A DNA stretch of 64,000 bases, from the NCBI RefSeq assembly GCF_042660705.1, contig NZ_JBHSUQ010000001.1, one strand, 5' to 3'. The notes beneath the pieces were generated by a model. It saw nothing but the letters and a program-made list of their open reading frames with translations. It ran no database searches and was not told where the DNA came from. Of the stretch, positions 1 through 8,659 are shown piece by piece. A program made the translations under genes and the position numbers. The DNA is from Undibacterium_A arcticum. GTDB taxonomy: Bacteria; Pseudomonadota; Gammaproteobacteria; Burkholderiales; Burkholderiaceae_D. Within the stretch, counting starts at the first letter, position 1. Every line of letters begins with the position of its first letter.

Positions 1-121
1 GGGTTATGGTTGATTGGTGCCTGAACTGACTATGATCCGCGCATGATAGTTCTGCCTATTACTGCCTGACATGGATCCCGCCTACCGTACTGAGCGTACC
101 GCGTGATCCAGGCTGCAAGAT

Positions 122-162
122 AAAAAGGCCGCGAACCAGTTTTCTGGTTCGCGGCCTTTTTT
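122..162. terminator. Bidirectional rho-independent terminator
   Basis: A GC-rich hairpin (arms 127-139 and 144-157, loop of T residues) is flanked by an A-run on the left and a T-run on the right, so it can terminate from both sides. It closes the minus-strand DksA-like gene and whatever plus-strand gene ends in the first ~100 bases, where no complete gene is visible. Confidence 0.88.
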
Positions 163-196
163 GCCCGCGCCAAACCGTGCAATCAAGTCCGCCCGC

Positions 197-562
197 TTAT
201 TTTGCCTTTTCTATCCGGGTCTGGCAGGCGATGCACAGGCGGGCTTCAGGTAAGGCATTGAGCCGCGAAAAGCCGATCTCTTCGCCGCATAGTTCACACA
301 CGCCGTAGGTGCCAGCCTGAAATTTGGTCAGCGCCAAATGCACCGCAGTCAGTTCGGCCGCGTCGTGCTCGGCGGTTTCTGTCGCCAGATCGTGTAGCGT
401 ACGTTCCACCGCGTTGTCCGATGCCGATATCTGGATATCCTGCATTCGTGGCGTTGCCAGCGCCGGCTCGTCATCGGTCGCCAGCAGACTGCGTAGTTCA
501 GCTTCGCGCTTTTTCAGCACCAACTGCAGATTGGTCATCTGGCTTGGATCTAGTCCGCTCAT
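197..562 (-). CDS. DksA/TraR family C4 zinc-finger protein
   Basis: This 121-residue protein carries a TraR/DksA-type zinc finger near the C-terminus, with cysteines at residues 89, 92, 110 and 113 (CELC...CIAC). The N-terminal two thirds look helical and coiled-coil-like, as expected for proteins that insert into the RNA polymerase secondary channel. At 121 residues it is shorter than classic DksA (about 150), so it belongs with the short DksA-like proteins. The family modulates transcription initiation, often together with ppGpp; whether this member does so is inference. It lies alone, ending just before a strong terminator and divergent from the phasin gene, beside a cluster of stress and redox regulators. 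Confidence 0.85.
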   Translation of the reverse strand: MSGLDPSQMTNLQLVLKKREAELRSLLATDDEPALATPRMQDIQISASDNAVERTLHDLATETAEHDAAELTAVHLALTKFQAGTYGVCELCGEEIGFSRLNALPEARLCIACQTRIEKAK

Positions 563-664
563 GTTCCGCTTTCAGACTGGAAGGTGATTAAAAAACGTCG
601 ATTCAAGCTTACAAGAAACGATTTCACAAGAATTGACGTATGTCATTTTTTATTGAAAAAGCAA

Positions 665-678
665 TTGATATGCATCAA
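665..678. promoter_or_regulatory. FNR/ANR-type binding site
   Basis: The sequence TTGAT ATGC ATCAA is a perfect match to the FNR/ANR consensus (TTGAT-N4-ATCAA). It lies about 111 bases upstream of the phasin start codon, and the convergent gene on the other side of phasin encodes an Fnr/Crp family protein. Control of the phasin gene by oxygen or redox state is inferred. Confidence 0.72.
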
Positions 679-789
679 ACCAGACGGACGACGGAGGCGA
701 GTTTTCGAGTGCGCCGGACTCTAAACTTCGTTGGTCATCGTGCGCGAGTCCTTATGCGCAGTCTTCGCCCCCTTTCCAGGAGTTCAACC

Positions 790-1428
790 ATGCAAAGCGA
801 CAACGTTTCCAATGCAATTACTGATGTGGCACAAACGCAATTCCAGGCGTCACTGCAGTTAGCCGACACCATGATTTCTGGTGTCGAGAAAATTGATCAA
901 GTCCTTCTCGATAACGCACGTCGACTCATATCCGATGAACTGCACTATGCGCACACACTCGTAGCCGAGCGTGATCCGAAAGACCTGGCCGATCAACAAT
1001 GGGCCTTCTTCTCTGGCACGCCGGATGCCGCGATAAAATATCAGAATGCGCTCTTTCGCATGTGCTCGCAAATTCAGAACGATTTGAATGCTTGCAGGCA
1101 GCAATATACGCAACAGGTCAGCGATCAGATCAGCGAGCAAATTCGCAATCAAGCCACCACGTGGAGCGAAACCGGCAAACTGACCAATGTGCAGCAACAA
1201 GATGCCAACTTCGGCACGGTCACGAGCCTGCTGTCAGCATGGCAGTCTATATGGCAGTCCGCATGTCAGTCGGTGATCGCGGGCGGTGCAGAACGCGGTG
1301 CGCAAATGCGCGACGCGTTCAAGCCAAATGGGAATATGCCGAGTCCAGCGGCCCGGCCGGGTAGCAATCCCCATCCTAGCGATCAGCGCCGGACCGGTGC
1401 CGCCAAGCGCAATGGCCCGGCCCAATAA
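790..1428 (+). CDS. Phasin family protein
   Basis: The start at 790 is chosen because AGGAG lies 7 bases upstream; the open frame extends further 5' to 640 but that part is Arg-rich and has no ribosome site. The 212-residue product has the look of a phasin: an amphipathic, Gln/Ala-rich helical protein (FQASLQLADTMISGVEKID near the N-terminus, repeated TQQVSDQISEQIRNQ heptads in the middle) with a low-complexity Pro/Gly/Arg tail. Phasins coat polyhydroxyalkanoate granules or act as related stress proteins. No PHA synthase gene is nearby. An FNR-type site lies upstream and a shared terminator follows. Confidence 0.72.
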   Translation: MQSDNVSNAITDVAQTQFQASLQLADTMISGVEKIDQVLLDNARRLISDELHYAHTLVAERDPKDLADQQWAFFSGTPDAAIKYQNALFRMCSQIQNDLNACRQQYTQQVSDQISEQIRNQATTWSETGKLTNVQQQDANFGTVTSLLSAWQSIWQSACQSVIAGGAERGAQMRDAFKPNGNMPSPAARPGSNPHPSDQRRTGAAKRNGPAQ

Positions 1429-1456
1429 AAAATCCGGCCCGCGTGTGCCGGATTTT
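1429..1456. terminator. Bidirectional terminator between phasin and fnr-like genes
   Basis: Ten-base arms AAAATCCGGC and GCCGGATTTT flank an 8-base loop. The A-run on the left gives a U-tract on the minus strand and the TTTT a short one on the plus strand, so the hairpin can serve both convergent genes. Confidence 0.78.
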
Positions 1457-1495
1457 GCCGGCCTTGCTCAATTCGGCCGGAGTACTCTTCGTGAC

Positions 1496-2380
1496 TCAGG
1501 CCGTGACGAACTGTCCCCAGGATTCACCGTTCGGTGGTGGAGCTTTGTTGGCTGCCGATTTGAGCTTGTTCGCTGCCAGCTGTTTCGCACGGGATCTTGA
1601 CGGCGGTAGACGACGCAAGGTTTTCAGCGCATCCAATTCGCGGATGCAGATGGTGCGCTGATCGACAGTGATCATACCGATTTCATTGAAGGCCGACAGG
1701 GTGCGGCTGACAGTCTCCAGAGTCAGACCAAGATAGCTGCCGATCTCGTGACGGGTCATGCGCAGATTGAATAGCTTGCTGGAATATCCCATCTGCGAGT
1801 AGCGGTCCGACAACGAAACCAAGAAGCGCGCCACGCGGGCTTCGGCGCTCAGTGCGCCCAGCATCCCCACCATGGCCTGTTCGCGCACCAGTTCGCGACT
1901 CATCACGCTGTACATCGCATGTTCCATTTCGATATGCGTGCGGCCCAGAGCGGTCAGTTTCTTGAACGGCAGCAGGATCAGGTCGCAGTCGGACAAGGCA
2001 ACTGCTTCGGATGCATGTTGCTTGCTGTGGATGCCGTCGACGCCGAGGATGTCGCCTTTCATCGGAAAACTCAGCACCTGCTCATTGCCAAATTCATCGA
2101 TCAGAAGAGTCTTCAAAAAACCGGAATTAACGATATACAGCGTATCAAACGGCTGGCCGATCGTGTGGATTCTTTGTCCGCTTTTAAACTGCACGTGCTG
2201 GAATAGCAACTCTTCGTCCCCAATCGACGACATGGTCGGAATGTAAATGTGCAACAGATCGCATACTTCCTTTAAATTTGACCAGAGCCGGCCTTGGCGC
2301 TGCCGTCCGGCCTCCATGGATGACAACGATGCGGTAGAACCTCTCTCTGAACGACTTTCAGACAATTGCGTGGATACCAT
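1496..2380 (-). CDS. Fnr/Crp family transcriptional regulator without the FNR cysteine cluster
   Basis: The start at 2380 is chosen because GGAG lies 6 bases upstream; an in-frame ATG six bases earlier has no spacing, and the frame extends to 2440 without support. The 294-residue protein has a cyclic-nucleotide-binding-type beta-roll (about residues 55-140), a long dimerisation helix and a winged HTH whose recognition helix contains ETVSR at 222-226. This is the same Glu/Ser/Arg set by which FNR reads TTGAT half sites. Unlike E. coli FNR it lacks the N-terminal group of three cysteines; only Cys40 and Cys132 are near the relevant positions, so a [4Fe-4S] cluster is unlikely and the sensing mechanism is unknown. 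N- and C-terminal extensions are low complexity. Confidence 0.85.
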   Translation of the reverse strand: MVSTQLSESRSERGSTASLSSMEAGRQRQGRLWSNLKEVCDLLHIYIPTMSSIGDEELLFQHVQFKSGQRIHTIGQPFDTLYIVNSGFLKTLLIDEFGNEQVLSFPMKGDILGVDGIHSKQHASEAVALSDCDLILLPFKKLTALGRTHIEMEHAMYSVMSRELVREQAMVGMLGALSAEARVARFLVSLSDRYSQMGYSSKLFNLRMTRHEIGSYLGLTLETVSRTLSAFNEIGMITVDQRTICIRELDALKTLRRLPPSRSRAKQLAANKLKSAANKAPPPNGESWGQFVTA

Positions 2381-2823
2381 TTTCATCTCCCAATTTATCG
2401 GATATTCAACAAGCAATTTACGTCGATGACAAACTGGCAACGTGCTGTCAGTTCGTCCGGTCGATCGCTACCACTTTCCAAACCACGAATTCTTCACTAA
2501 TCTTGTTGACGTGACGTATGGACACTTGAATGGCCACTTTTGGTAACTTCGATTAGTGGGCTTCTGGTTCTTGTTCCTTGTTTTCATTATGACAACAGCA
2601 ACGGAATTTGGTATCAGTAAGCGCTGAATATACGGATAGGAATGATGGTGGTGAATTAGGAAATCCTAATGTCGGCAAAGAAACGGCGATGTTGCGTGGA
2701 GAACAGCTAATATTGTCGTAAATATGGCTGAATTTCGACGGGTTTTTGGAGATTCGCTGCAACTACGCAATCGTCAGCAGGTCGAAATTATTTTTCGGAC
2801 CGTTACATTTTTGGTACACGCAT
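2381..2823. other. Intergenic region upstream of the fnr-like gene
   Basis: About 440 AT-richer bases separate the fnr-like start from the terminator of the response regulator. I see short open frames on both strands but none with a ribosome site or recognisable protein. The region presumably holds the promoter of the fnr-like gene; no clear consensus promoter or operator was identified. Confidence 0.5.
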
Positions 2824-2849
2824 AAAAAAATTGATCAATTGTCAATTCT
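2824..2849 (-). terminator. Weak AT-rich terminator after the response regulator
   Basis: Read on the minus strand, AATTGA and TCAATT arms with a 7-base loop are followed by seven U residues. The stop codon of the response regulator sits inside the hairpin. The stem is AT-rich, so efficiency may be low. Confidence 0.5.
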
Positions 2850-3486
2850 TGAACGGCGCCAGAATTTTGTGTGCGACCGCATATTGAACCAATTCAGACA
2901 GCGAAACCATACGCATTTTTTGCAAGATATGCGTCTTGTGCGTGCTCACCGTCTTTACACTCAGGTGCAATATATCCGCAATGTCGGTGATCGAGCGGCC
3001 ACTGACCAGCATGCTGAATACCTCAAATTCACGGTCGGATAGATGCTTGTGCGGCAGGTCCTCGCTGGGCGACATGATGTTCAGTGCCAACTGTTCGGCC
3101 ACTTCGATACTGATATAGGGACGGCCGGAAGCGACGCGCCGGATCGCGCTGACCAGCTGCGTGCCGGCGCTTTCCTTGGTCAGGTAACCGTTGGCGCCGG
3201 CGCGAATTACGCGAACCGCATACTGCTCTTCCTCGTGCATGGTGAGGATCAAGATCGGCAACTTCGGCGCTTCCAGCTTGATCTGGCGGATCAGGTCGAC
3301 GCCGCTGCGTCCCGGCATCGACAGATCGAGCAGGATCAGGTCGAAGCCGCCTTTGCGTACCTGGGCCAGCGCTTCAAAGCCATCGACCGCTTCCCCGACG
3401 ACTTCAATATCTTCCGCGCCATCGAGAATGCGTTTGAGCCCTTCGCGCATGATGGTATGGTCGTCTGCAATGACAATTCTTATCAT
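2842..3486 (-). CDS. NarL/FixJ family response regulator
   Basis: This 214-residue protein has an N-terminal receiver domain with acidic residues at Asp8-Asp9, phospho-acceptor Asp54 (LLDLSMPG), Thr82 and Lys104. A C-terminal LuxR-type HTH follows (about 148-205; LSDREFEV...LSVKTVSTHKTHI). It lies directly downstream of the PAS histidine kinase with only a few bases between them, so the two form a two-component pair. All receiver catalytic residues appear intact, in contrast to the kinase. Targets are unknown; the neighbourhood (FNR-like regulator, UspA, DksA-like) suggests a redox or energy stress role by inference. Confidence 0.93.
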   Translation of the reverse strand: MIRIVIADDHTIMREGLKRILDGAEDIEVVGEAVDGFEALAQVRKGGFDLILLDLSMPGRSGVDLIRQIKLEAPKLPILILTMHEEEQYAVRVIRAGANGYLTKESAGTQLVSAIRRVASGRPYISIEVAEQLALNIMSPSEDLPHKHLSDREFEVFSMLVSGRSITDIADILHLSVKTVSTHKTHILQKMRMVSLSELVQYAVAHKILAPFKN

Positions 3487-3490
3487 AATT

Positions 3491-4604
3491 TTAGATTGGT
3501 ATCACTGCGTGTATCGTTACACCGTGCGGCACGGTGATCTTGATGCTGAGCGAGCCTCCCACGTTATAGACGCGCTCCTGCATCGTTACCAGTCCATAGC
3601 AGCCTGCTTTGCAGCCGGATTCGTTTGTCATCCCCACACCGTCGTCCTGAATGTCGATGTGGATATTTGGCAGTTTGCCATAATGTGATTTTGACATGTC
3701 TCGCCCGTGCGTGGCGCTCTATATTGAGCAAACCTTCCTGAATAATTCTGAACATGGCCGACGCGACAGGCTCGCGGGGCTTGATAGTCATGCCGCTATT
3801 GTCCAATTGGCAGTCAATGGTCGTTCTCTTTCGGAAGTTTGCTGCCATCCATTCGACCGCCGGCATCAGCCCGAAGTCGTCCAGCAGCGGTGGGCGCAGG
3901 CTTGATGCAATGTGCTTGGTGCTGCTGATGATATCGTCCAGCAATCCCTGCATTTGCTGCAGCCGGTCCTGAACGACAGCGTCCGCATTGGTCTGATTCT
4001 CTTCCAGCCAGTCGAAATCGAGCTTGAGTACGCTGAGCCGTTGCGCGAGATCGTCATACAACTCCCTGGAAAAGCGTTTCTTTTCGACTTCGCGTGCCAA
4101 TTGAGACAGCAGGCTGATTCTGCGCTGGTCCGGCTGGCCGAATCGACGCCTGCGTTCGACTTTCCTGCGGGCGCCCAGGTCGTGCAAGATGAAGGCCAAG
4201 AAAATTTGGCCCTGTACTGTCACACGGGAAACCATCACCTGCATCGGGAATTCCTCACCGCTGGCGCGTATCCCCTGCAAGGCCATTCTGTTTTTCATCC
4301 GGTGTCCCTGCGCGACGCGCATGCACAGTTGATCCAGACAAACACGTTGCGCAACTTGTTCGTGCAATGGCAACAGCAGTTCGAACGCGTGCCCATACAA
4401 CTGCTCCGAGCCATAGCCAAACATTGCTTCGGCGCATGGATTGAGTAGCGTGATATGACATTGCGCGTCGAGGATGACCAGACCGTGGGCCATCGATTGC
4501 ATCTCCGCCAGCAGCGATGCACCGTCGCCATCGGATGACGGCAGCTCCATCCGGACCGAGAAGGTGGAGGGCTGGGTGAGGAGGGGCTGCAACGGCGCGA
4601 CCAT
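3491..4604 (-). CDS. PAS-domain sensor histidine kinase (HisKA_3 type), frameshifted and lacking the phospho-acceptor His
   Basis: The protein has a PAS domain (about residues 30-145; GLVILDAQCHITLLNPCAEAMFGY), then a HisKA_3 dimerisation domain and an ATPase domain. Where this family has RELHDDL the sequence reads RELYDDL: the expected phospho-acceptor is Tyr183 (codon TAT at 4058-4056, minus strand). The frame breaks near 3666-3668: the upstream frame ends in an off-frame tail, while the ATPase motif IHIDIQDDGVGM continues in another frame up to the stop at 3491. Removing one A from the AAA run (minus strand) restores NIHIDIQDDGVG. The frameshift could be a sequencing indel; the His-to-Tyr change cannot be explained that way. 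It precedes the response regulator. Confidence 0.8.
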
Positions 4605-4737
4605 GTCACCGCCTCGCGGGAAGCGTGCGGTCGTGCGCTTGTCGCGGCGATTTTGCGCTCGCTGTCTCTGCGGTCACGCCGGGGCTATGAGTGCAATTCG
4701 AGACGAGAAACGAAGCACTAGTGTCGCGAAAATGCAT

Positions 4738-5210
4738 TCAGGCAGCCTTGTCGCCTGGTTCTGCTTGCAAGCGGTAGACCAGCACCGGTATGTGGCAGGC
4801 CGACAGTACCTTTGCGGTGACGCTTCCCAGCAATAATTGGCCCCAGCCGCTGCGACCATGAGAGCCCATGAAAATCATGTCGCAGCCATGCTCCTGAGCC
4901 GCCTGCACGATGCAGAGTGCGGTGGTATCCGAAACATGCTGTGGGAGGAAAATTTGACGCCGTTGGCCGCTGCCATGTCGGCGATCGCCTTGATGAAGGT
5001 CTCGCCGGTTCGCTTGATCGATGCCTTGTATTCCTCTTCGTTGGGATAGCTTGGCGGGACGATTTCCACATAAACCGGATATTGATAATTTGGCGCGACA
5101 AAGAGAGCGATGACTTCCGCACCGACCTGTTTGGCAAATTCGACACCTTTTCGGGCGGCAGCGTTGGCAATGACGGAGCCGTCGGTCGGGATCAGGATTT
5201 TTGAGAACAT
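4738..5210 (-). CDS. Universal stress protein UspA family, frameshifted
   Basis: Two overlapping minus-strand frames together make a complete UspA domain of about 157 residues. The first begins MFSKILIPTDGSVIANAA and runs to the middle; the second continues QHVSDTTALCIVQAAQEHG and contains the ATP-binding GSHGRSGWGQLLLGSV motif. The break lies near 4938-4945, where the sequence behaves as if two bases were gained or one lost. The start at 5210 begins the canonical KILIPTDGS strand. UspA proteins bind ATP and respond to starvation, anoxia or stress. The gene lies upstream of the histidine kinase and response regulator in the same direction, separated by about 130 bases. Confidence 0.82.
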
Positions 5211-5463
5211 AAGCTTTGCCGGTGAGGTGAACGGGATGGTTGCCGGATTCTTGAATCAAGCTTGCCTGTTTTTTTACCAGTTACCAGTCTATGGGAGTAT
5301 CCCCCAGATGTTCATTCATTATTGGCATCTGTTTGATGTCGATCTATGAAATTATTTAACTGATCGTCACCACCAGCAGCGCAAACCGCAATTCTGTTCG
5401 GCAATAGATATTGCATCGGTTCAACCTCTTCGGGTAGATCAAAATTCAACCATTTGACCGGGA

Positions 5464-5732
5464 TCAAGCATCCAACCCATACTGCTTGCGCAGGACATGG
5501 CAATATGCTTTCATACTCCGGCAAATGGGGCATTGGATAGACAGCAGCACCAACCGGATCGTGACACCGGCTCCTGACGTAGGCGCGATGTTGCCCATGT
5601 CAGCAACGCATCGCCCGACTCCTGCATGCAGCCGAGTTGCGTCAATAGTCTGACATTGTGCTGCGGCAGACGATAGCGCCCCTGGGAGTCTGTTGGGCTT
5701 ACAGCTAGGCGCCCCCGGAGAATCGGCGGCAA
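5464..5732 (-). other. Possible small frameshifted gene, unknown function
   Basis: Two minus-strand frames each read like protein: a first part of about 50 residues (PTDSQGRYRLPQHNVRLLTQ) and a second part ending in a Cys-containing stretch (CPICRSMKAYCHVLRKQYG). They could be one protein of about 90 residues broken near 5565-5580, but the only start is a TTG without a good ribosome site. I do not recognise the family. This could equally be coincidental open frame. Confidence 0.3.
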
Positions 5733-6115
5733 AATTACCTGAACGGTCTATAGCTAATCGGCTCTTTGGTCGATAGCGCACTATTGACGCTGCAAATCCG
5801 GCAAAAACTATCCTCCTTCAGCACATTTTTCGCGTCGACTCAGTAAGTCCGACAGAGTTCTGGCAAGGAATCAATGCTGGAATTCCCCCGCCTGTTCGAC
5901 GTTTTGTCCCAAAGAAAAGAGTGTACTGTTGCATCGGCGACAAACGCCGTGCAATCTGATGCGCTGCGCAAGATTGTCTTGACCAAGCCGGGCGGTTTAG
6001 AGACTATTTGCGCTGCATGCATTACCTTGCGGCAACGTTTTAATGCTGCGGTACAGGCGCCGTACTGGCGTCGGCGTCAGTGCAATTCAAGAATATATGT
6101 GGAGATGGTCCAAAA
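5733..6115. other. Intergenic region upstream of cheZ
   Basis: About 380 bases with only short, unconvincing open frames on both strands. A GGAG at 6101-6104 precedes the cheZ start. No consensus promoter was identified with confidence. Confidence 0.4.
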
Positions 6116-6871
6116 ATGAGCGACAGCGCAGATGATTTCGAAGCCTTGTTTGATGAGGTGTCCGCTCAACGCAGCGCAGCCATAGCGATAGCAATCCCAG
6201 TAGCCGCGCTGAGCGTGCCGCCTGAAGCGACGTGGCCGCTGGGCGAAATATCCCTGGATGGAAAACCCGAGAACCACGCCGACAAACCGATGTTTGACCG
6301 ACTCGGCGGCATCGTGCGCCAATTGCACGATTCGCTGCGCGAACTTGGATACGACCGTTCGTTGGCCGATATTGCCATGCAGGTCAATGATTCTCAGGGC
6401 CGGCTTGAATACATCGCGACGCTGACCGAGCAAGCCGCCAACAAGGTGCTCAATGCAATCGACGCCGGATTGCCAGCCCAGGAATCGTTGTCGAAACAGG
6501 CCAAGGACATGGACAGCCGCTGGTCGCAATTGTTCGATGGCAAGCTTGGTATAGAAGAATTCAAGACTCTGGCCGGCGACTCCAGACAGTTCGCGGTCAA
6601 GGTCGCCGACGCATCGGAATCGGAAAAGGCACGCCTGATGGAAATCATGATGGCCCAGGATTTTCAGGACATCACGGGCCAGATCATCAAGAAAGTGGTC
6701 GCGATTACGCAGAAACTGGAGCAGGAATTGGCCCAGCTGTTGCGGGATAATGCCCCAACCAGTGTGGCGGCGAAGGACAAGCCGGTTGATCTGATGGCAG
6801 GCCCCGCAATGCCGGCGTCGGCGATGGCGCAGGATGATGTTGACGATCTGCTTGCGGATCTGGGGTTCTGA
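6116..6871 (+). CDS. cheZ: Protein phosphatase CheZ
   Basis: CheZ dephosphorylates CheY-P. This 251-residue protein has the long helical hairpin of the family, the conserved phosphatase-site motif QDFQDITGQ (residues 181-189), and a C-terminal acidic/hydrophobic peptide DDVDDLLADLGF, the CheY-binding tail seen in proteobacterial CheZ. The start at 6116 is preceded by GGAG about 11 bases upstream; the frame also opens at 6080 without support. It ends three bases before cheA, so the two are co-transcribed. No cheY, cheW, receptor or flagellar gene is in the window. Confidence 0.93.
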   Translation: MSDSADDFEALFDEVSAQRSAAIAIAIPVAALSVPPEATWPLGEISLDGKPENHADKPMFDRLGGIVRQLHDSLRELGYDRSLADIAMQVNDSQGRLEYIATLTEQAANKVLNAIDAGLPAQESLSKQAKDMDSRWSQLFDGKLGIEEFKTLAGDSRQFAVKVADASESEKARLMEIMMAQDFQDITGQIIKKVVAITQKLEQELAQLLRDNAPTSVAAKDKPVDLMAGPAMPASAMAQDDVDDLLADLGF

Positions 6872-6874
6872 AGA

Positions 6875-8659
6875 ATGGACGACATGCTCAAGGATTTCGT
6901 CGTCGAGGCGCTCGAACTGGCGACCAACGTGGAAGAGCATCTGCTCGGGCTGGAGCGCCGACCGGACGACATGGAAACCTTGAACGCGGTGTTCCGTTCG
7001 TTCCACACTATTAAGGGTGGCGCCGGTTTCATGAACCTGGGTGCGATGGTATCGGCCTGCCATCTGACCGAAAACCTGTTCGATGCGCTGCGCACCGGCA
7101 AGGCGCCGGTCACGCCGCTGGCGATCGAGGCCGCGCTGCAGGCCAGCGGTTTTGTCGCCGATCAGTTGACGGAATTGCATAACGGTACTGAGCCTGACCG
7201 TTTGCCGGCGATGCCCGATGCGCTGGAAAAAATTCTGACCGATGCGATCGAAGGCAAGGCAGAACAGCTTAAGGTGACACCAGTCGCTGCAGCGGTTTCG
7301 GATGCGAAGCACCCGAGCGGCGGTCCCGACTGGGACGCACTGTACCGCGCCGTGGTGCCGCAAGTCGCTGGCGCAGCGGTGCCTGGCGCCACGCTGGCGC
7401 CAGTCAAGTCGGTCGAAGCCGGCTGGGACGGCAAGGAAAGACGAACCGTCGGCGCGGATGCGAAGGTGGCGCCGCCGAAGGAAGACAGCATCCGGGTCGA
7501 TGCGGTCAAGCTCGATGTGCTGCTGGAGGTGGCGGGCGAATCGGTGCAGGCCGCCAATCAGGCCAGCGTGCTGCTGGAAAAACTGCAGCAATTCAAGTTC
7601 GAGGAGTCGGCCGCCGAATTGATGGCGGCACTGGCCGAGACATTGGGACGGGCTTCGCGCTATTCGGCCGAACTGCAACGGGCGACCTTGGCGACCCGCA
7701 TGCAACCGGTCGGCCGGCTGTTTCAAAAATTTCCCAGGCTGGTGCGCGAGCTGGCCAAGGAACTCGGCAAGGATGTCGAGCTGGTGATCGAAGGCGCCGA
7801 TACCGAAGTCGACCGGGTTGTGGTCGATAGCCTGTACGACCCGCTGGTGCACATGCTGCGCAACGCGCTCGACCATGGCATTGAGAGTCCGGACGAACGC
7901 GTCGCTGCCGGCAAGTCGCTGAAAGCATTCATCTCGCTGAAGGCGTGGCAGGAAGCCAATAGCGTGATGATCGAACTGGGCGACGACGGTAAAGGCATGA
8001 ATCCGGATAAATTGCGCGAGAAGGCGCTGGCCAAGGGCTTGATCGGCGAATCGGCCGCGCAAACCGCCGAAGAGGCGTTCCAGCTGGTATTTCTGCCCGG
8101 TTTCTCGACCAAGGAAGTCGCGTCCAGTGTATCGGGGCGTGGCGTCGGTATGGACGTGGTCAAGACCGCAGTCGAAAAACACCGCGGCGCAATTCGCATC
8201 GACTCCCAGTTGGGCGCCGGTACCCGCTTTTCGATCCGGCTGCCGATCGAGCTGTCGATCGTGCCGACCATGCTGGTCAGTACTGCCGGCGCTGCATTGG
8301 GCCTGCCGATGGCGGTGGTGCAACGGGTGGTGGAATTGCCGGAAACCTTCATGGAGGTCGGCGGCGCACCGGTGCTGAAAGATCAGGGACGGCCGTTGCC
8401 GGTGCGTTCGCTGGCCGCCGTGCTCGGTTATGCGCCGGGCACGGAGCGGGTCGGTATCGTGGTCGCCGCGCCACAGCCGTATATCCTCGCGGTGCAGGCG
8501 GTCGATGGCACGGCCGATCTGGTGATCAAGCCTTTGACCGCGCTGTCGGTCTCGGGCATCACCGGCACCGCGCGTTCGGCCGAAGGGGAGCTGGTGCTGG
8601 TGGTCGGCCTGTCGTTCCTGTTGGACGGCTGTCGCAGTGCGTTGCGGCAGGTGGCGTGA
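6875..8659 (+). CDS. cheA: Chemotaxis histidine kinase CheA (short form without a clear CheY-binding domain)
   Basis: This 594-residue kinase has an N-terminal HPt domain with phospho-acceptor His44 (FRSFHTIKGGAGF). A variable linker of about 80-100 residues follows, then the dimerisation domain and an HATPase domain with N box (LRNALDHGIE), G1 (DDGKGMN), F box (FLPGFSTK) and G2 (GRGVGMDVVK) motifs, and a C-terminal CheW-like regulatory domain (from about 455). The linker shows no recognisable P2 (CheY-binding) domain, making it shorter than E. coli CheA (654). All phosphotransfer motifs look intact. It follows cheZ by three bases; the partner receptor, CheW and CheY must lie elsewhere. Confidence 0.93.
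   Translation: MDDMLKDFVVEALELATNVEEHLLGLERRPDDMETLNAVFRSFHTIKGGAGFMNLGAMVSACHLTENLFDALRTGKAPVTPLAIEAALQASGFVADQLTELHNGTEPDRLPAMPDALEKILTDAIEGKAEQLKVTPVAAAVSDAKHPSGGPDWDALYRAVVPQVAGAAVPGATLAPVKSVEAGWDGKERRTVGADAKVAPPKEDSIRVDAVKLDVLLEVAGESVQAANQASVLLEKLQQFKFEESAAELMAALAETLGRASRYSAELQRATLATRMQPVGRLFQKFPRLVRELAKELGKDVELVIEGADTEVDRVVVDSLYDPLVHMLRNALDHGIESPDERVAAGKSLKAFISLKAWQEANSVMIELGDDGKGMNPDKLREKALAKGLIGESAAQTAEEAFQLVFLPGFSTKEVASSVSGRGVGMDVVKTAVEKHRGAIRIDSQLGAGTRFSIRLPIELSIVPTMLVSTAGAALGLPMAVVQRVVELPETFMEVGGAPVLKDQGRPLPVRSLAAVLGYAPGTERVGIVVAAPQPYILAVQAVDGTADLVIKPLTALSVSGITGTARSAEGELVLVVGLSFLLDGCRSALRQVA

Noticed and set aside
6077..8323. 748-codon minus-strand open frame opposite cheZ-cheA
   Set aside because: It is a composition shadow of the GC-rich coding strand: His/Arg/Gln-rich without domain or ribosome site, while cheZ and cheA have full family motifs.
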